Origin: JBMORL01 sp049322335
Lineage (GTDB): Bacteria; Bacteroidota; Bacteroidia; Flavobacteriales_D; UBA2798
Length of the DNA stretch: 46,202 nucleotides
Direction of reading: 5' to 3'
Assembly: GCA_049322335.1 (NCBI GenBank)
Contig: JBMORL010000130.1
Coordinates: 1 to 46,202, forward strand
Positions within the stretch are counted from its first letter, which is position 1, and each line of letters begins with the position of its first letter. Below are positions 1-9,258 of this stretch, piece by piece. Below the pieces are notes generated by a model. The model worked only from the letters and a program-made list of their open reading frames with translations. It was not told the origin of the DNA and ran no database searches. Position numbers and translations under genes: made by a program.

Positions 1-3000
1 ACAGGAACACCGAATACCTATACCATCACTGTTAATCCAACTCCTACAGCCAACGTTCCGGCCAATGCCACTTATTGTCCCGGAAATGCTGTACCTGCAG
101 GAAACTTTACCAGCAATCCGGCAGGAGGAACTTTTGCATGGACCAACTCCAATACTTCCATTGGTCTTGCCGCCAGCGGAACAGGAAACCAGCCCGCCTT
201 TACAGCTACTAACGCCACGGGGACTGCTATTTCGGGAACCATTACCGTAACTCCCACTGTAAACGGATGCACCGGAACGCCCAGCACCTATACTATTACG
301 ATCAATCCCAATCCTACAGCTACCGTTCCTGCCAATTTTGCTGTTTGTGACGGACAAGCTGTGGCAGCATCTTCCTATACCAGCACACCGGCAGGAGCCA
401 CTTATACCTGGACAAATTCCAATACCTCTATAGGGCTTGGAGCCAGCGGAGCAGGTAACACACCGGGCTTTACTGCTACCAATGGCGGAGGCGCGCCAAT
501 AACCGGAACGATAACCGTTACCCCGACATTAGCCGGATGCACAGGCGCTCCTTCCACTTACACTATAACTGTAAACACGCTTTTTGATGCTACCATTACT
601 CCGGCCGGACCCTTCTGCGCTAATGCCACCTCCGTTACTTTAACTGCTGCCTCACCCGGTGGAACATGGAGCGGAACGGGAATTACCAATGCTTCAGCAG
701 GAACATTTGATCCTGCCACTGCAGGGGCCGGAACATTTACCATTACCTATACTATTCCCGGAGCCTGCGGAAATACCGATACTGAAAACATCACTGTAAA
801 TGCCGTACCCACCGTTACCGTCCCCGCCAATATCACCGTTTGTAATGGTGGAAACGTGACCGCATCTGCATTTACCAGCAATCCTGCCGGAGGAACCTTT
901 GCCTGGACCAATTCTGATCCCACTATTGGTTTAGCCGCCAACGGAACCGGCAATACCCCCGCCTTTACCGCAACTAACGGTGGAAGCGCTTCCGTTACAT
1001 CGACAATAAACGTTACACCCACCGCCAACGGATGTGCGGGAACTCCGTCTTCCTATACCATCACCGTTAATCCCACTCCCACAGTAACTGTTCCTGCCAA
1101 CAGCACGGTATGTAACGGTGTAAGTGTGCCGGCAGGAAATTTTACCAGCACACCTGCAGGAGGAACTTTTGCATGGACTAACAGCAATACTGCCATAGGA
1201 CTTGGTGCCAGCGGAACAGGAAACCAGCCTTCGTTTACCGGAACTAACGGTACGGGGGCTTCCATCAGCGGAACCATCACTGTTACACCTACCGCAAACG
1301 GATGCACGGGAACACCTTCTTCGTATACCATTACAGTAGATCCTACTCCCACAGTAACGGTTCCGGCCAACAGCACAGTTTGCAACGGAACAGCAGTTGC
1401 AGCAGGAAATTTTACCAGCACACCGGCCGGAGGAACTTTTGCATGGACCAACTCCGATCCTTCCATTGGATTAGCTGCCAGTGGAACCGGTAACCAACCC
1501 GCCTTTACAGCAACTAACGGAGGAAGCACTTCTGTTACCGCAACCATAACAGTAACACCCACCGCCAACGGATGTACAGGAACACCTTCTTCCTACACTA
1601 TCACCATTAATCCTACTCCAACGGTAACTGTTCCGGCCAACAGTTCATGGTGCGATGGCGTGACAGTAGCTGCATCTGCTTATACAAGCACGCCTGCGGG
1701 GGGAACTTTTACATGGACAAACAGCAATACAGCCATTGGGTTGGGTGCCAGCGGAACAGGTAACCAACCTGCATTTACCGCCACCAACGGAACCGGATCA
1801 CCCATTTCGGGAACAATTACAGTTACGCCCACTGTAAACGGATGCACAGGCACACCTTCCTCCTATACACTAACGATCACCACCTTGCTTGATGCTACTA
1901 TTACACCAGCCGGGCCGTTCTGCGAAAGTGCATCATCCGTTACACTCAGCGCAGCCGATCCGGGAGGAACATGGAGCGGAAACGGAATTACCAATACCTC
2001 CAGCGGAACTTTTGATCCCGTTACAGCAGGAGTGGGTACACATACCATCACTTACATGATTTCTTCTTTCTGTGGTGATACTGCCACCACCACCATACAG
2101 GTTTTACAGGATATGGATGCCACCATTACACCGGCAGGGCCATTTTGCGATAACGATCCTGCTCTTAATCTTACCGCTGTTGATCCGGGAGGAACATGGA
2201 GCGGAACAGGAATTACAGATGCCGTGAACGGAACTTTTGATCCGGCCGTTGCAGGACAAGGAACGTTTACCATCACTTATTCTATTTCCGGACAATGCGG
2301 AGATACGCAAACCACTTCTATTACAATTAACGTTGATCTGGATGCAACGATCAATCCCGCGGGGCCATTTTGTGCATCCAATCCCAATACATTTTTAGCT
2401 GCGGCAACCACAGGAGGGATTTGGAGCGGACCGGGAATTGTAAATGCAACCACCGGAGAATTTTCTCCAACGACAGCAGGTGCAGGAAACCATGTGATTA
2501 CTTATATGCTTACCGGAAGTTGCGGAGATACAGCAACCCTAACGATACAAGTATTTGCAGATGCAGATGCGACTATATCGCCTGCCGGGCCATTTTGTAT
2601 AACTGATCCCGCATTAAATTTATCAGCAGCACAGGCCGGAGGTGTGTGGAGCGGAAACGGAATTACGAATGCAGCCACCGGTACTTTTAACCCCTCAACA
2701 GCCGGTGCGGGAACACACCTGATTACCTATAGTATAAGTGGTGTTTGCGGAGATATAGATACTGAAGAAATTATTGTGACAGATCTTATACCCAGCACCA
2801 TCACTCCTGCAGGCCCATTCTGCGTAAATGCGGCCCCCGTTACACTAACTGCGGCTTCACCCGGAGGAACCTGGAGCGGACAGGGAATAACCAATCCGGC
2901 TACCGGTGCTTTTGATCCTTCAGCAGCAGGTGCCGGAACATGGACTATTACCTATACCATTACAGGTTCATGCGGAACGACCAGCACAACTAATATAACG

Positions 3001-3792
3001 GTGAACCCATTGCCTGTAGTTAGCTTTACCGGAGATGTTCTTTCGGGATGTGTTCCGGTAACTACCACATTTACGAATACCACTGCTTCAACAGGCACAG
3101 CTACATGGCTGATAGATGGAGTAAATGCTTCCAACAGCACCACCACATTTACCAATTCGTTCACTGCTGCAGGATGTTACGATATAACACTACAGGTTAC
3201 TTCTGCTGCAGGATGTACGAATTCAGCCACACAGGCGGATATGGTTTGTGCCTTTGCTTATCCTGTGGCTGGTTTCAGCTTTACACCGGTGGATGCAACC
3301 GTTCTTGATCCCACTATTAATTTCATCAATGAATCTCAGGGCGCAACCAGTTATACGTGGGATTTTGCCGGACTGGGAACTTCCACGCAGGTAAATCCAT
3401 CCTTCACTTTCCCCAATACGGGTGCCGGAAGTTATGAAGTTTGCCTCGGGGTATCGAATGCGCAGGGTTGTATGGATTCGGTTTGCCAGTTTGTTTTGAT
3501 CTACGATGAGTTTCTCGTTTATGTTCCCAATGCCTTTACAGTTGACGGAGACGGTGTGAATGATGTATTTATGCCGGTAGTAAGCGGGCACGATCCACTT
3601 TCGTATGAACTGATGATCTTTAACCGCTGGGGAGAGCTGATCTTCGAATCGCATTTCAACCAGGTAGGCTGGGACGGCACTTACAAATCACTTCCAGCCA
3701 AACAAGATGTATATGTGTGGAAACTAAAAGTGAAAAGGCAAAACAACGGAGAACAGAAAGAATTTTACGGGCATGTAACCCTTTTAAGGTGA
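1..3792 (+). CDS. Giant repeat adhesin, 3' part, type B T9SS C-terminal domain
   Basis: The reading frame is open from base 1, so the start lies outside the window; 1263 residues are visible. The protein is almost wholly beta-sandwich repeats. Six 90-residue PKD-like units of type A (key words TVTVPAN, AGGTFAWTNS, GLGASGTGN, TPTANGCTGTPSSYT) and six 75-residue units of type B (key words DATITPAGPFC, GGTWSGTGI, GTFDP, TYTISGSCGDT) are followed by two PKD-like domains (about residues 1000-1165). The last 90 residues (VPNAFTVDGDGVNDVF, FNRWGELIFES, DVYVWKLKVK) match the gliding-motility-associated C-terminal domain used as a type B sorting signal. It is probably exported by the type IX system and displayed on the surface as an adhesin. 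Each type A and B unit carries a pair of Cys. Confident on class, not on ligand. Confidence 0.9.
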   Translation, partial: TGTPNTYTITVNPTPTANVPANATYCPGNAVPAGNFTSNPAGGTFAWTNSNTSIGLAASGTGNQPAFTATNATGTAISGTITVTPTVNGCTGTPSTYTITINPNPTATVPANFAVCDGQAVAASSYTSTPAGATYTWTNSNTSIGLGASGAGNTPGFTATNGGGAPITGTITVTPTLAGCTGAPSTYTITVNTLFDATITPAGPFCANATSVTLTAASPGGTWSGTGITNASAGTFDPATAGAGTFTITYTIPGACGNTDTENITVNAVPTVTVPANITVCNGGNVTASAFTSNPAGGTFAWTNSDPTIGLAANGTGNTPAFTATNGGSASVTSTINVTPTANGCAGTPSSYTITVNPTPTVTVPANSTVCNGVSVPAGNFTSTPAGGTFAWTNSNTAIGLGASGTGNQPSFTGTNGTGASISGTITVTPTANGCTGTPSSYTITVDPTPTVTVPANSTVCNGTAVAAGNFTSTPAGGTFAWTNSDPSIGLAASGTGNQPAFTATNGGSTSVTATITVTPTANGCTGTPSSYTITINPTPTVTVPANSSWCDGVTVAASAYTSTPAGGTFTWTNSNTAIGLGASGTGNQPAFTATNGTGSPISGTITVTPTVNGCTGTPSSYTLTITTLLDATITPAGPFCESASSVTLSAADPGGTWSGNGITNTSSGTFDPVTAGVGTHTITYMISSFCGDTATTTIQVLQDMDATITPAGPFCDNDPALNLTAVDPGGTWSGTGITDAVNGTFDPAVAGQGTFTITYSISGQCGDTQTTSITINVDLDATINPAGPFCASNPNTFLAAATTGGIWSGPGIVNATTGEFSPTTAGAGNHVITYMLTGSCGDTATLTIQVFADADATISPAGPFCITDPALNLSAAQAGGVWSGNGITNAATGTFNPSTAGAGTHLITYSISGVCGDIDTEEIIVTDLIPSTITPAGPFCVNAAPVTLTAASPGGTWSGQGITNPATGAFDPSAAGAGTWTITYTITGSCGTTSTTNITVNPLPVVSFTGDVLSGCVPVTTTFTNTTASTGTATWLIDGVNASNSTTTFTNSFTAAGCYDITLQVTSAAGCTNSATQADMVCAFAYPVAGFSFTPVDATVLDPTINFINESQGATSYTWDFAGLGTSTQVNPSFTFPNTGAGSYEVCLGVSNAQGCMDSVCQFVLIYDEFLVYVPNAFTVDGDGVNDVFMPVVSGHDPLSYELMIFNRWGELIFESHFNQVGWDGTYKSLPAKQDVYVWKLKVKRQNNGEQKEFYGHVTLLR
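46..3015 (+). repeat. Intragenic tandem repeats: 270-bp type A and 225-bp type B units
   Basis: Type A units begin at 46, 316, 811, 1081, 1351 and 1621. Type B units begin at 586, 1891, 2116, 2341, 2566 and 2791. The spacing is exactly 270 bp within A and 225 bp within B, so the order is A A B A A A A B B B B B with no indels. DNA similarity between A units is high, with recurring words such as ggaggaacttttgcatgga. This is the coding repeat of the adhesin, and it could support copy-number change by recombination. Confidence 0.9.
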
Positions 3793-4015
3793 AAATAGCT
3801 TTTTCGTGATTATTATTCGCTCCGAAATACCTTCCGGGCAATTGGATCCTTAGGTTTTTTACTACAAGCCATCTCAAAATTAAAATACTCAGATAAAGCG
3901 CACTCTTTTTTTTGTAGTGAAAAATCTGTGCGTTTAAATGAAAAAAGAATAATTTTATCCTATAACTTTTATAATCCGTGCCGATTTAACGTAAAGGAAA
4001 ACTGAACATGTTTGT

Positions 4016-4954
4016 ATGAAAAATATTCTATTGTTATTGATTTTATTCTGCTTCGGTTCCTGCTTTAAAGGAAAAAGATCAGACCATGCGGCAGAACGGA
4101 TGCAGGAATTTGTGATCAATATTTCCAATTATACCCGCGGAATTGATCCTGGTTTCATCATTATCCCTCAAAACGGTGCAGAACTGGCGTTTACCAATAG
4201 TAGTCCGGATGAAGGACTTCATGCTTCGTATATGGCAGCTATTGATGGTGTTGGCATTGAAGAACTTTTTTATAACGGCACCTATATCCCGGATGAAGAA
4301 AGAATTTCAATGTTGCGGAAAATAGCTGTTACAAAAAAAATAATGGTATCTGAATTTGTATCGGATAACAATACCGTTGCTGATGCCATAGCAAAGAACG
4401 AAAGCGAAGGATTTATTTGTTTTCCGAGGGAAAATAATAATTACGACTACCTGTATATTCCTTCTGTTATTCCAAATGAAAACACCAGCGATATTACTTC
4501 CCTGGACATGGTGCAGAATTACCTGTACATGATCAGTACTGATAATTATTCTTCAAAAGAATCTATGATCACCGCCATAGAAAATACAAATTTCGATCTT
4601 ATACTCATTGATCTTTTTTTTGAAGACTCAGAGCTCTCGGCTGCTGACGTAAGCCGGATGAAAACAAAAGCCAATGGAGGCCAGCGACTGGTTATCTCCT
4701 ATATCAGTATAGGTTCGGCAGAAAAATTCAGGTATTACTGGAAAAAAGGATGGGGACATCATCATCCTTTATTTCTGAAAAGAAAATACGAGGGGTATGA
4801 AGACGAGTTTTGGGTGAAATTCTGGAAAAAAGACTGGCAGGAGATTATTTATGGAAACGATGATTCCTATATGAAAAAAATACTTAATGCCGGGTTTGAT
4901 GGCGCTTACCTTGATAATGTGGAAGCCTATTATTTCCTTTATTATAAAGACTGA
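4016..4954 (+). CDS. GH114 / TM1410-like lipoprotein, putative endo-alpha-1,4-polygalactosaminidase
   Basis: A 312-residue protein with a lipoprotein signal: hydrophobic residues 3-13 and a lipobox FGSC with Cys16. The C-terminal half has the features of the GH114 (TM1410-like) TIM-barrel family: a strand ending in ILIDLFF, then LVISYISIGSAE, a Trp/His-rich segment (YYWKKGWGHHH), DWQEIIY, and a terminal GFDGAYLDNVEAYY with acidic residues at the strand end. Characterised family members cut alpha-1,4-linked galactosamine polymers such as Pel-like or fungal galactosaminogalactan. The N-terminal 150 residues also look barrel-like. It stands about 220 bp after the adhesin gene and 30 bp before a small secreted protein. 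The substrate is inferred only from family membership. Confidence 0.7.
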   Translation: MKNILLLLILFCFGSCFKGKRSDHAAERMQEFVINISNYTRGIDPGFIIIPQNGAELAFTNSSPDEGLHASYMAAIDGVGIEELFYNGTYIPDEERISMLRKIAVTKKIMVSEFVSDNNTVADAIAKNESEGFICFPRENNNYDYLYIPSVIPNENTSDITSLDMVQNYLYMISTDNYSSKESMITAIENTNFDLILIDLFFEDSELSAADVSRMKTKANGGQRLVISYISIGSAEKFRYYWKKGWGHHHPLFLKRKYEGYEDEFWVKFWKKDWQEIIYGNDDSYMKKILNAGFDGAYLDNVEAYYFLYYKD

Positions 4955-4984
4955 TTTTTTCTATCCCTGTTAAAATAGAAATAT

Positions 4985-5335
4985 ATGACATCCTCAAAAC
5001 TATTTTCTTTCAGTTTACTGTTCTATATATGTTTTTTTGCATCAGCACAAGAATGTCCAAAAAAAATAAAGTGGAAAAGACTGAATAAAAAGGAAGATGT
5101 AGCGTCCGTACTAAACAGTTGCATCCCGAAAGGCTCAGACCGTGCTGCCGTAACAGAATTCCTCACCAGGCAGAAACTAAAATGGTCAGAATCCGAAAAC
5201 GGGGTGTTGTTTTTTTCTGTGCTTACCAAATCCAATTCCGTTTGGATAGAAAAACAATGGGCGGTAAAACTGATGCTGGACGAAAATCAAAAACTGGTGA
5301 ATATTGAAGTGGAAGAATGGCTGACCGGACCGTGA
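4985..5335 (+). CDS. Small secreted protein of unknown function
   Basis: A 116-residue protein with a clear signal peptide (hydrophobic residues 7-20, cleavage likely after FASA before QECPKK), leaving a mature domain of about 94 residues. The mature part has two Cys (in QECPKK and LNSCIPKG), which could form a disulfide, and an alpha-beta pattern with a segment DRAAVTEFLTRQKLKW. That segment resembles the small periplasmic modules that begin with a short helix after a KG(S/M) turn. I do not recognise a named family. It follows the GH114-like lipoprotein by 30 bp on the same strand, so the two may be cotranscribed. Confidence 0.6.
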   Translation: MTSSKLFSFSLLFYICFFASAQECPKKIKWKRLNKKEDVASVLNSCIPKGSDRAAVTEFLTRQKLKWSESENGVLFFSVLTKSNSVWIEKQWAVKLMLDENQKLVNIEVEEWLTGP

Positions 5336-5340
5336 GCTCA

Positions 5341-5490
5341 GTTGACTACAGGCAGTGGGCAGTTTTCAGTGGGTAGTTCTCAGTTGGCAGTCTTCAGTTT
5401 TCGGTCTTACTTTATTTTTTTAACCAATAACTCTATTCCCGATCACAGCAGTTAGTAGAGGGTGGTCAGTAGTAAGTGGTCAATGGTTAT
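5341..5490. repeat. Low-complexity intergenic cagt/ggtcagt repeat tract
   Basis: The gap 5336-5598 holds no gene. Its left half is a degenerate tandem of words such as ggcagtgggcagttttcagt, ggtagttctcagt and tggcagtcttcagt, then gtggtcagtagtaagtggtcaatgg. Similar words recur at 23198-23240 and 24630-24670. Such degenerate spacer repeats are familiar between Bacteroidota genes; no function is visible. Confidence 0.55.
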
Positions 5491-5598
5491 TAGCCTGTTT
5501 GATTTTCTCTCTTTACACTAATACCATAATAACTCTATCCCTAATAACTCCGTTCTTTTTCAAAAAAAATTCTATATTTATCCTCCAAATAAAACACT

Positions 5599-6063
5599 AT
5601 GCAATCCAAAGCTGCTACACCCGACCAGTATTTCAAGGAACTTCCTGAGGACAGGAAAGAAGCCATGAATGAATTAAGAAAAGTGATTAAAAAAAATCTC
5701 CCAAAAGGTTTCCAGGAAGCTATGGGCTATGGTATGCCGGGATATTGTGTCCCCCACTCTATTTATCCTGATGGCTACCATTGTGACCCAAAGCTGCCAT
5801 TGCCTTTTATGGGTCTTGCCTCACAAAAAAATTTCATTGCTTTTTATCACATGGGAGTTTATGCCGACCCGAAGATCAACAAATGGTTTGTGGGCGAATA
5901 CACCAAATTTCTGAAGAACAAAAAAGTAGATATGGGCAAAAGCTGTCTCCGTTTTAAAAAGAAAGAAGATATTCCCTTTAAACTCATTGGAGAACTGGTA
6001 AAAAAAATATCGGTGAAAGACTGGATTGAGATGTATGAAAAAGGAATAAAAAAGAAAAAATGA
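5599..6063 (+). CDS. DUF1801 / YdhG-like domain protein
   Basis: A 154-residue cytosolic protein of the DUF1801 family (YdhG/YjbR/CyaY-like fold). Visible features are an N-terminal helix with TPDQYFKELPEDRKEAMNEL, the typical KGFQEAMGYGMPGY segment, a hydrophobic strand FIAFYHMGVYADP, and a C-terminal GKSCLRFKKKEDIPFKLI followed by a helix and a Lys-rich tail. The length is normal for the family. No enzymatic role is established. The stop overlaps the start of the next gene by four bases (ATGA), so the two are probably translationally coupled. Confidence 0.8.
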   Translation: MQSKAATPDQYFKELPEDRKEAMNELRKVIKKNLPKGFQEAMGYGMPGYCVPHSIYPDGYHCDPKLPLPFMGLASQKNFIAFYHMGVYADPKINKWFVGEYTKFLKNKKVDMGKSCLRFKKKEDIPFKLIGELVKKISVKDWIEMYEKGIKKKK

Positions 6064-6827
6064 ACCGTTTCCTGGTTATTCTCCTTTTTTTCTTCGTTGG
6101 TAAGATTTCTAAAGCGGAATCTTACCTTGATCTGATTTCATCTATAGAAAAAGGACTTAACATTACCCTTGTTCTCGATACCGGTCATGCTGATTCGTGG
6201 AATGTTATCGATTACAAAAAAGTGAACGATACTGTTTCACTGAAAAATTTCCTTACCCTCATGCAAAATGAATTTGGGAAATATCCTGAAAATTATTTCG
6301 AAAAAATAAATATACAGTATGTAGTCGTAGGCCGCGATATGCGTTATGGCTCACAAAAACGTGCCGCCATCCCCGATCCCTATCTCCAGACTGTTTATTA
6401 TGAAATCGATCCTTCATACGAAGATTATTATTATATCCACGTACTTCATCACGAATTACATCATTGTACCGAATATGCTGTTTGGAAAAATATGTTTTAC
6501 CCATGGCAGGACTGGATGTCGAAAAACAAAAAAAAATTCACTTATGGAAAAGGTGGCGCCAGTACCTATGAAGGTGACAATGTGTACATCGACTGGTATT
6601 CCTTCACTCACCCGCAAAAAGGGTTTGTTAATTTATATTCCACCACGGGACAGGAAGAAGACCGGTGCGAAATGGTAGCTTTGATTATGAGTGATGTAGA
6701 AAGAGAACATCTTATCCGGCTGAAGAAAAAAGACCGCATTATCCGGAAAAAAATGAAACTTATCCTGAAACTGCTGGATGAAGTAAGTGGTACAAAAGAA
6801 AATTACTGGCGGAAAACAATGAATTGA
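6060..6827 (+). CDS. Secreted HExxH zinc metallopeptidase-like protein
   Basis: A 255-residue protein with an N-terminal signal peptide (residues 4-19, cleavage near KAE) and a metallopeptidase signature HELHH at 131-135. A downstream EEDRCEM segment (199-205) could supply a third Zn ligand, E204, as in the putative zinc-binding peptidases common in Bacteroidota. The segment between is rich in Tyr and Trp. The start overlaps the DUF1801 stop by four bases, an unusual pairing of a cytosolic and an exported protein. Residues 206-255 form a Lys/Arg-rich helical tail. Catalytic activity is inferred from the motif alone; the exact family is uncertain. Confidence 0.65.
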   Translation: MNRFLVILLFFFVGKISKAESYLDLISSIEKGLNITLVLDTGHADSWNVIDYKKVNDTVSLKNFLTLMQNEFGKYPENYFEKINIQYVVVGRDMRYGSQKRAAIPDPYLQTVYYEIDPSYEDYYYIHVLHHELHHCTEYAVWKNMFYPWQDWMSKNKKKFTYGKGGASTYEGDNVYIDWYSFTHPQKGFVNLYSTTGQEEDRCEMVALIMSDVEREHLIRLKKKDRIIRKKMKLILKLLDEVSGTKENYWRKTMN

Positions 6828-6848
6828 TCTTCCACTCCGGGAAAAATT

Positions 6849-9101
6849 CTATTTGTTCACTATTATCTTAATTACCCTCGAACTATTTTCCATTTTAATA
6901 AAATACATCCCGTTGCTGAAATGGGAAATATTCATCGTCAAAGACATCATTCCTGATCCCGAAAAAGTTTCAGTTAACTGTCCCGTTGAATTATATATCT
7001 CCACTTTCCCCAGTTCTTTTTCACTAATCATATTCAGCTGCGAGGAAGCCGGGTTGGGAAAAACAGTTACCGTCCATTCTTCCGTTACTTCTTCCACTCC
7101 CACCAAACAGTTCTCGCTGTTGAAAGTAGCCGGCATAGAAGCAGTAAAAGCCCCCGTACCGTTAGGACAACGCTGGTATGACATATCGGGTGCCAATGCA
7201 GGAAACACCACGCTATCAAGTTCTGTTCCGTTGGCATACGATAATTTAATTTGTTCTCCCGATGATGATAATTTAAAATTGGCGTGATACCCGGATTGCG
7301 TAGTGTCTTCGTCCAGCCATACAATGAGATAACCATTGGCAGGAATTACAGCCGAATTGGGAAATTTCCATTTGGTATTATTGGTAAAATCATCGGTAGC
7401 GTATAACGTGCCGAGGTTTACAGCATTGGAGGTGTTGTTGTAAATTTCCATCCAGTCGTTGTATTCGCCATTGTCATCAGCAACAGTAACAGAGTTGGAG
7501 GCCATCAGCTCATTTATAACAATGTCTCCCGGTGAAAGCATGGCCACATTTACTACGATAGAATAAAATTCATGCTCTGCCCGCACAGGAGAAAATATCC
7601 CGGCATTGCTGTTTTCGGCATAAATATAATATTCCATAAGGGGAGAAGTGGCCACCATATAAGCGCCAAACACGTTATCACCGGCAGCGCCATCACTATG
7701 CAACCCATCATCATACATTTGTGTTTTGGAAAATATTTCAGGAGTATAATCACGGTTTCCAAGATACGCATAGGTGGATCCCGTTATAGTAGCAGTGATC
7801 CATATCGTGTCGTTGATATTGGGAACAGCCGGAGAAGAGCTGATGCCTGATACCGAAGGCGCTACCTGCTGAAATTCGGTGGTAGATTGCAGATATGTGT
7901 TCCTTCCGCCCATCAGGTTCTGAATTCCCGGAATAGTCATCGGCCCGCTGGTGTAATTGGTCGTCATTGAATTCTGAAACTGTGTATAGGTAAAAAATTT
8001 ATACGGGTCGGATTGTACAGCGGTATCCACAATAGAAAAAAGAGTATTGGCATCAGCAACATAATTTCCGTTGGCAAAATTCTCATCCGTGATCGTTTTC
8101 ATGTGTGCGATGTACATGCGTTTATACATCGGATCAGCCAGTAAATTTTTAATAAGCGGACGATTGGTGGAAGCAGAGTGTAAAGTGGGCGACATATTCT
8201 GCATTTGCGTAACCGAAGATGGCGGCCCCAGTCCTGTCATGTTAAATCCACCAAAACTCATATTCAAATCCCACACAATGGAGTTAAATCTTCCGTTGTT
8301 ATCCATGTATTCGTAATAATTCTGTGCAAATGCTCCGGTATAGCTATCAAGATTCACCATCACATTATTAAAAGCCAGCATCCATAACGCGCGATCGATG
8401 TCCATAATCTGATCCAGCGTAGCCGGATTATTATTTAATGTATTGCATAAATCAATCAAATCCTGCCAGGCAAAATCCGATTTCAGTTCATATTTGGAAT
8501 AATACAGTGAACTGTCTGTTCCGAGGTATGAAAGATTGGGAAGATTACTTCCTCCCACCGATACCGGGTTACATTTTATCAACGTATTACCTGAAGAATA
8601 AAAATGATCGCCAGTAAATTTTTTGTTCACCGATTCGGTATTGGAATACGCTCCATAAAGACTTCCATTAATATACACCTGGGCAAAATTCGATTTTGAG
8701 CAATGCATATAATTTTTGAGAATAGAATAACTCAGCACTTCACGGATCATGGAAGGATCGGAGTAACCATTACCCAGTTTGATATCCGTATAGTTTTGGT
8801 ACGACTGGTTGATATAAGTATCCAGTTCAATATGCAGCGGGTTTTTGGTGTTGTTGGAATTATAGGAACTGTTGCCCTTATATTTTACCCCAACACTGTC
8901 AAACTGCACCCCATTCACCTTCACCCATTGCGCCATTATATACCCTTCGCTTCCGTTTTTGGCGGTATCCATCTGGTAGTCCCAGTTGCTTTGGGTAAAA
9001 CTGATCTCAATAACCTGGATGGTATTAACATCATAAAAATCCTGCGAGTAGCTTGTAAATGAAAGAAGTAAGAAAATACCGGGGAGTATATGTTGCTTCA
9101 T
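6849..9101 (-). CDS. Secreted CotH-like kinase with lamin-tail domain and T9SS tail
   Basis: A 750-residue protein. Residues 1-19 are a signal peptide ending near SYSQ. Residues 25-350 match the CotH family (spore-coat kinase-like): VGVKYKGNSSY near the start, a region on structure loading (SMIREVLSYSI), NGSLYGAYSNTESVNKKF, FNNVMVNLDSY and IVWDLNMSFGGF. About 530-670 is a lamin-tail domain (GDIVINELMASNS, DWMEIYNNTSNAVNLG, KWKFPNSAVIPANGYLIVW). Residues 680-750 are a type A Por sorting domain (VFPNPASSQLN, IYNSTGQLTETF, GMYFIKM). In spores CotH is an atypical protein kinase; here the protein is extracellular and the substrate is unknown. The gene converges with the metallopeptidase gene, 21 bp apart. 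Confidence 0.85.
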   Translation of the reverse strand: MKQHILPGIFLLLSFTSYSQDFYDVNTIQVIEISFTQSNWDYQMDTAKNGSEGYIMAQWVKVNGVQFDSVGVKYKGNSSYNSNNTKNPLHIELDTYINQSYQNYTDIKLGNGYSDPSMIREVLSYSILKNYMHCSKSNFAQVYINGSLYGAYSNTESVNKKFTGDHFYSSGNTLIKCNPVSVGGSNLPNLSYLGTDSSLYYSKYELKSDFAWQDLIDLCNTLNNNPATLDQIMDIDRALWMLAFNNVMVNLDSYTGAFAQNYYEYMDNNGRFNSIVWDLNMSFGGFNMTGLGPPSSVTQMQNMSPTLHSASTNRPLIKNLLADPMYKRMYIAHMKTITDENFANGNYVADANTLFSIVDTAVQSDPYKFFTYTQFQNSMTTNYTSGPMTIPGIQNLMGGRNTYLQSTTEFQQVAPSVSGISSSPAVPNINDTIWITATITGSTYAYLGNRDYTPEIFSKTQMYDDGLHSDGAAGDNVFGAYMVATSPLMEYYIYAENSNAGIFSPVRAEHEFYSIVVNVAMLSPGDIVINELMASNSVTVADDNGEYNDWMEIYNNTSNAVNLGTLYATDDFTNNTKWKFPNSAVIPANGYLIVWLDEDTTQSGYHANFKLSSSGEQIKLSYANGTELDSVVFPALAPDMSYQRCPNGTGAFTASMPATFNSENCLVGVEEVTEEWTVTVFPNPASSQLNMISEKELGKVEIYNSTGQLTETFSGSGMMSLTMNISHFSNGMYFIKMENSSRVIKIIVNK

Positions 9102-9258
9102 GGTTGGTTTTATTTTATAAAATTGGACGCGGTTTGACCATTTATCCTTCGAAAGGTTAAATCAATCCTTCTAAAATATTACCGGTGTTTAGTTAACGGT
9201 TGATTTCTTCAGGAAAACGGTTTAGGGTCAGCAGAAAATGAGTATATTAGTGCTGTCT

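Noticed and set aside
558..3654. Many minus-strand open frames antisense to the adhesin
   Set aside because: They are Val/Pro-rich shadows of the repeat frame with no start or family features; the plus frame is a clear T9SS adhesin.
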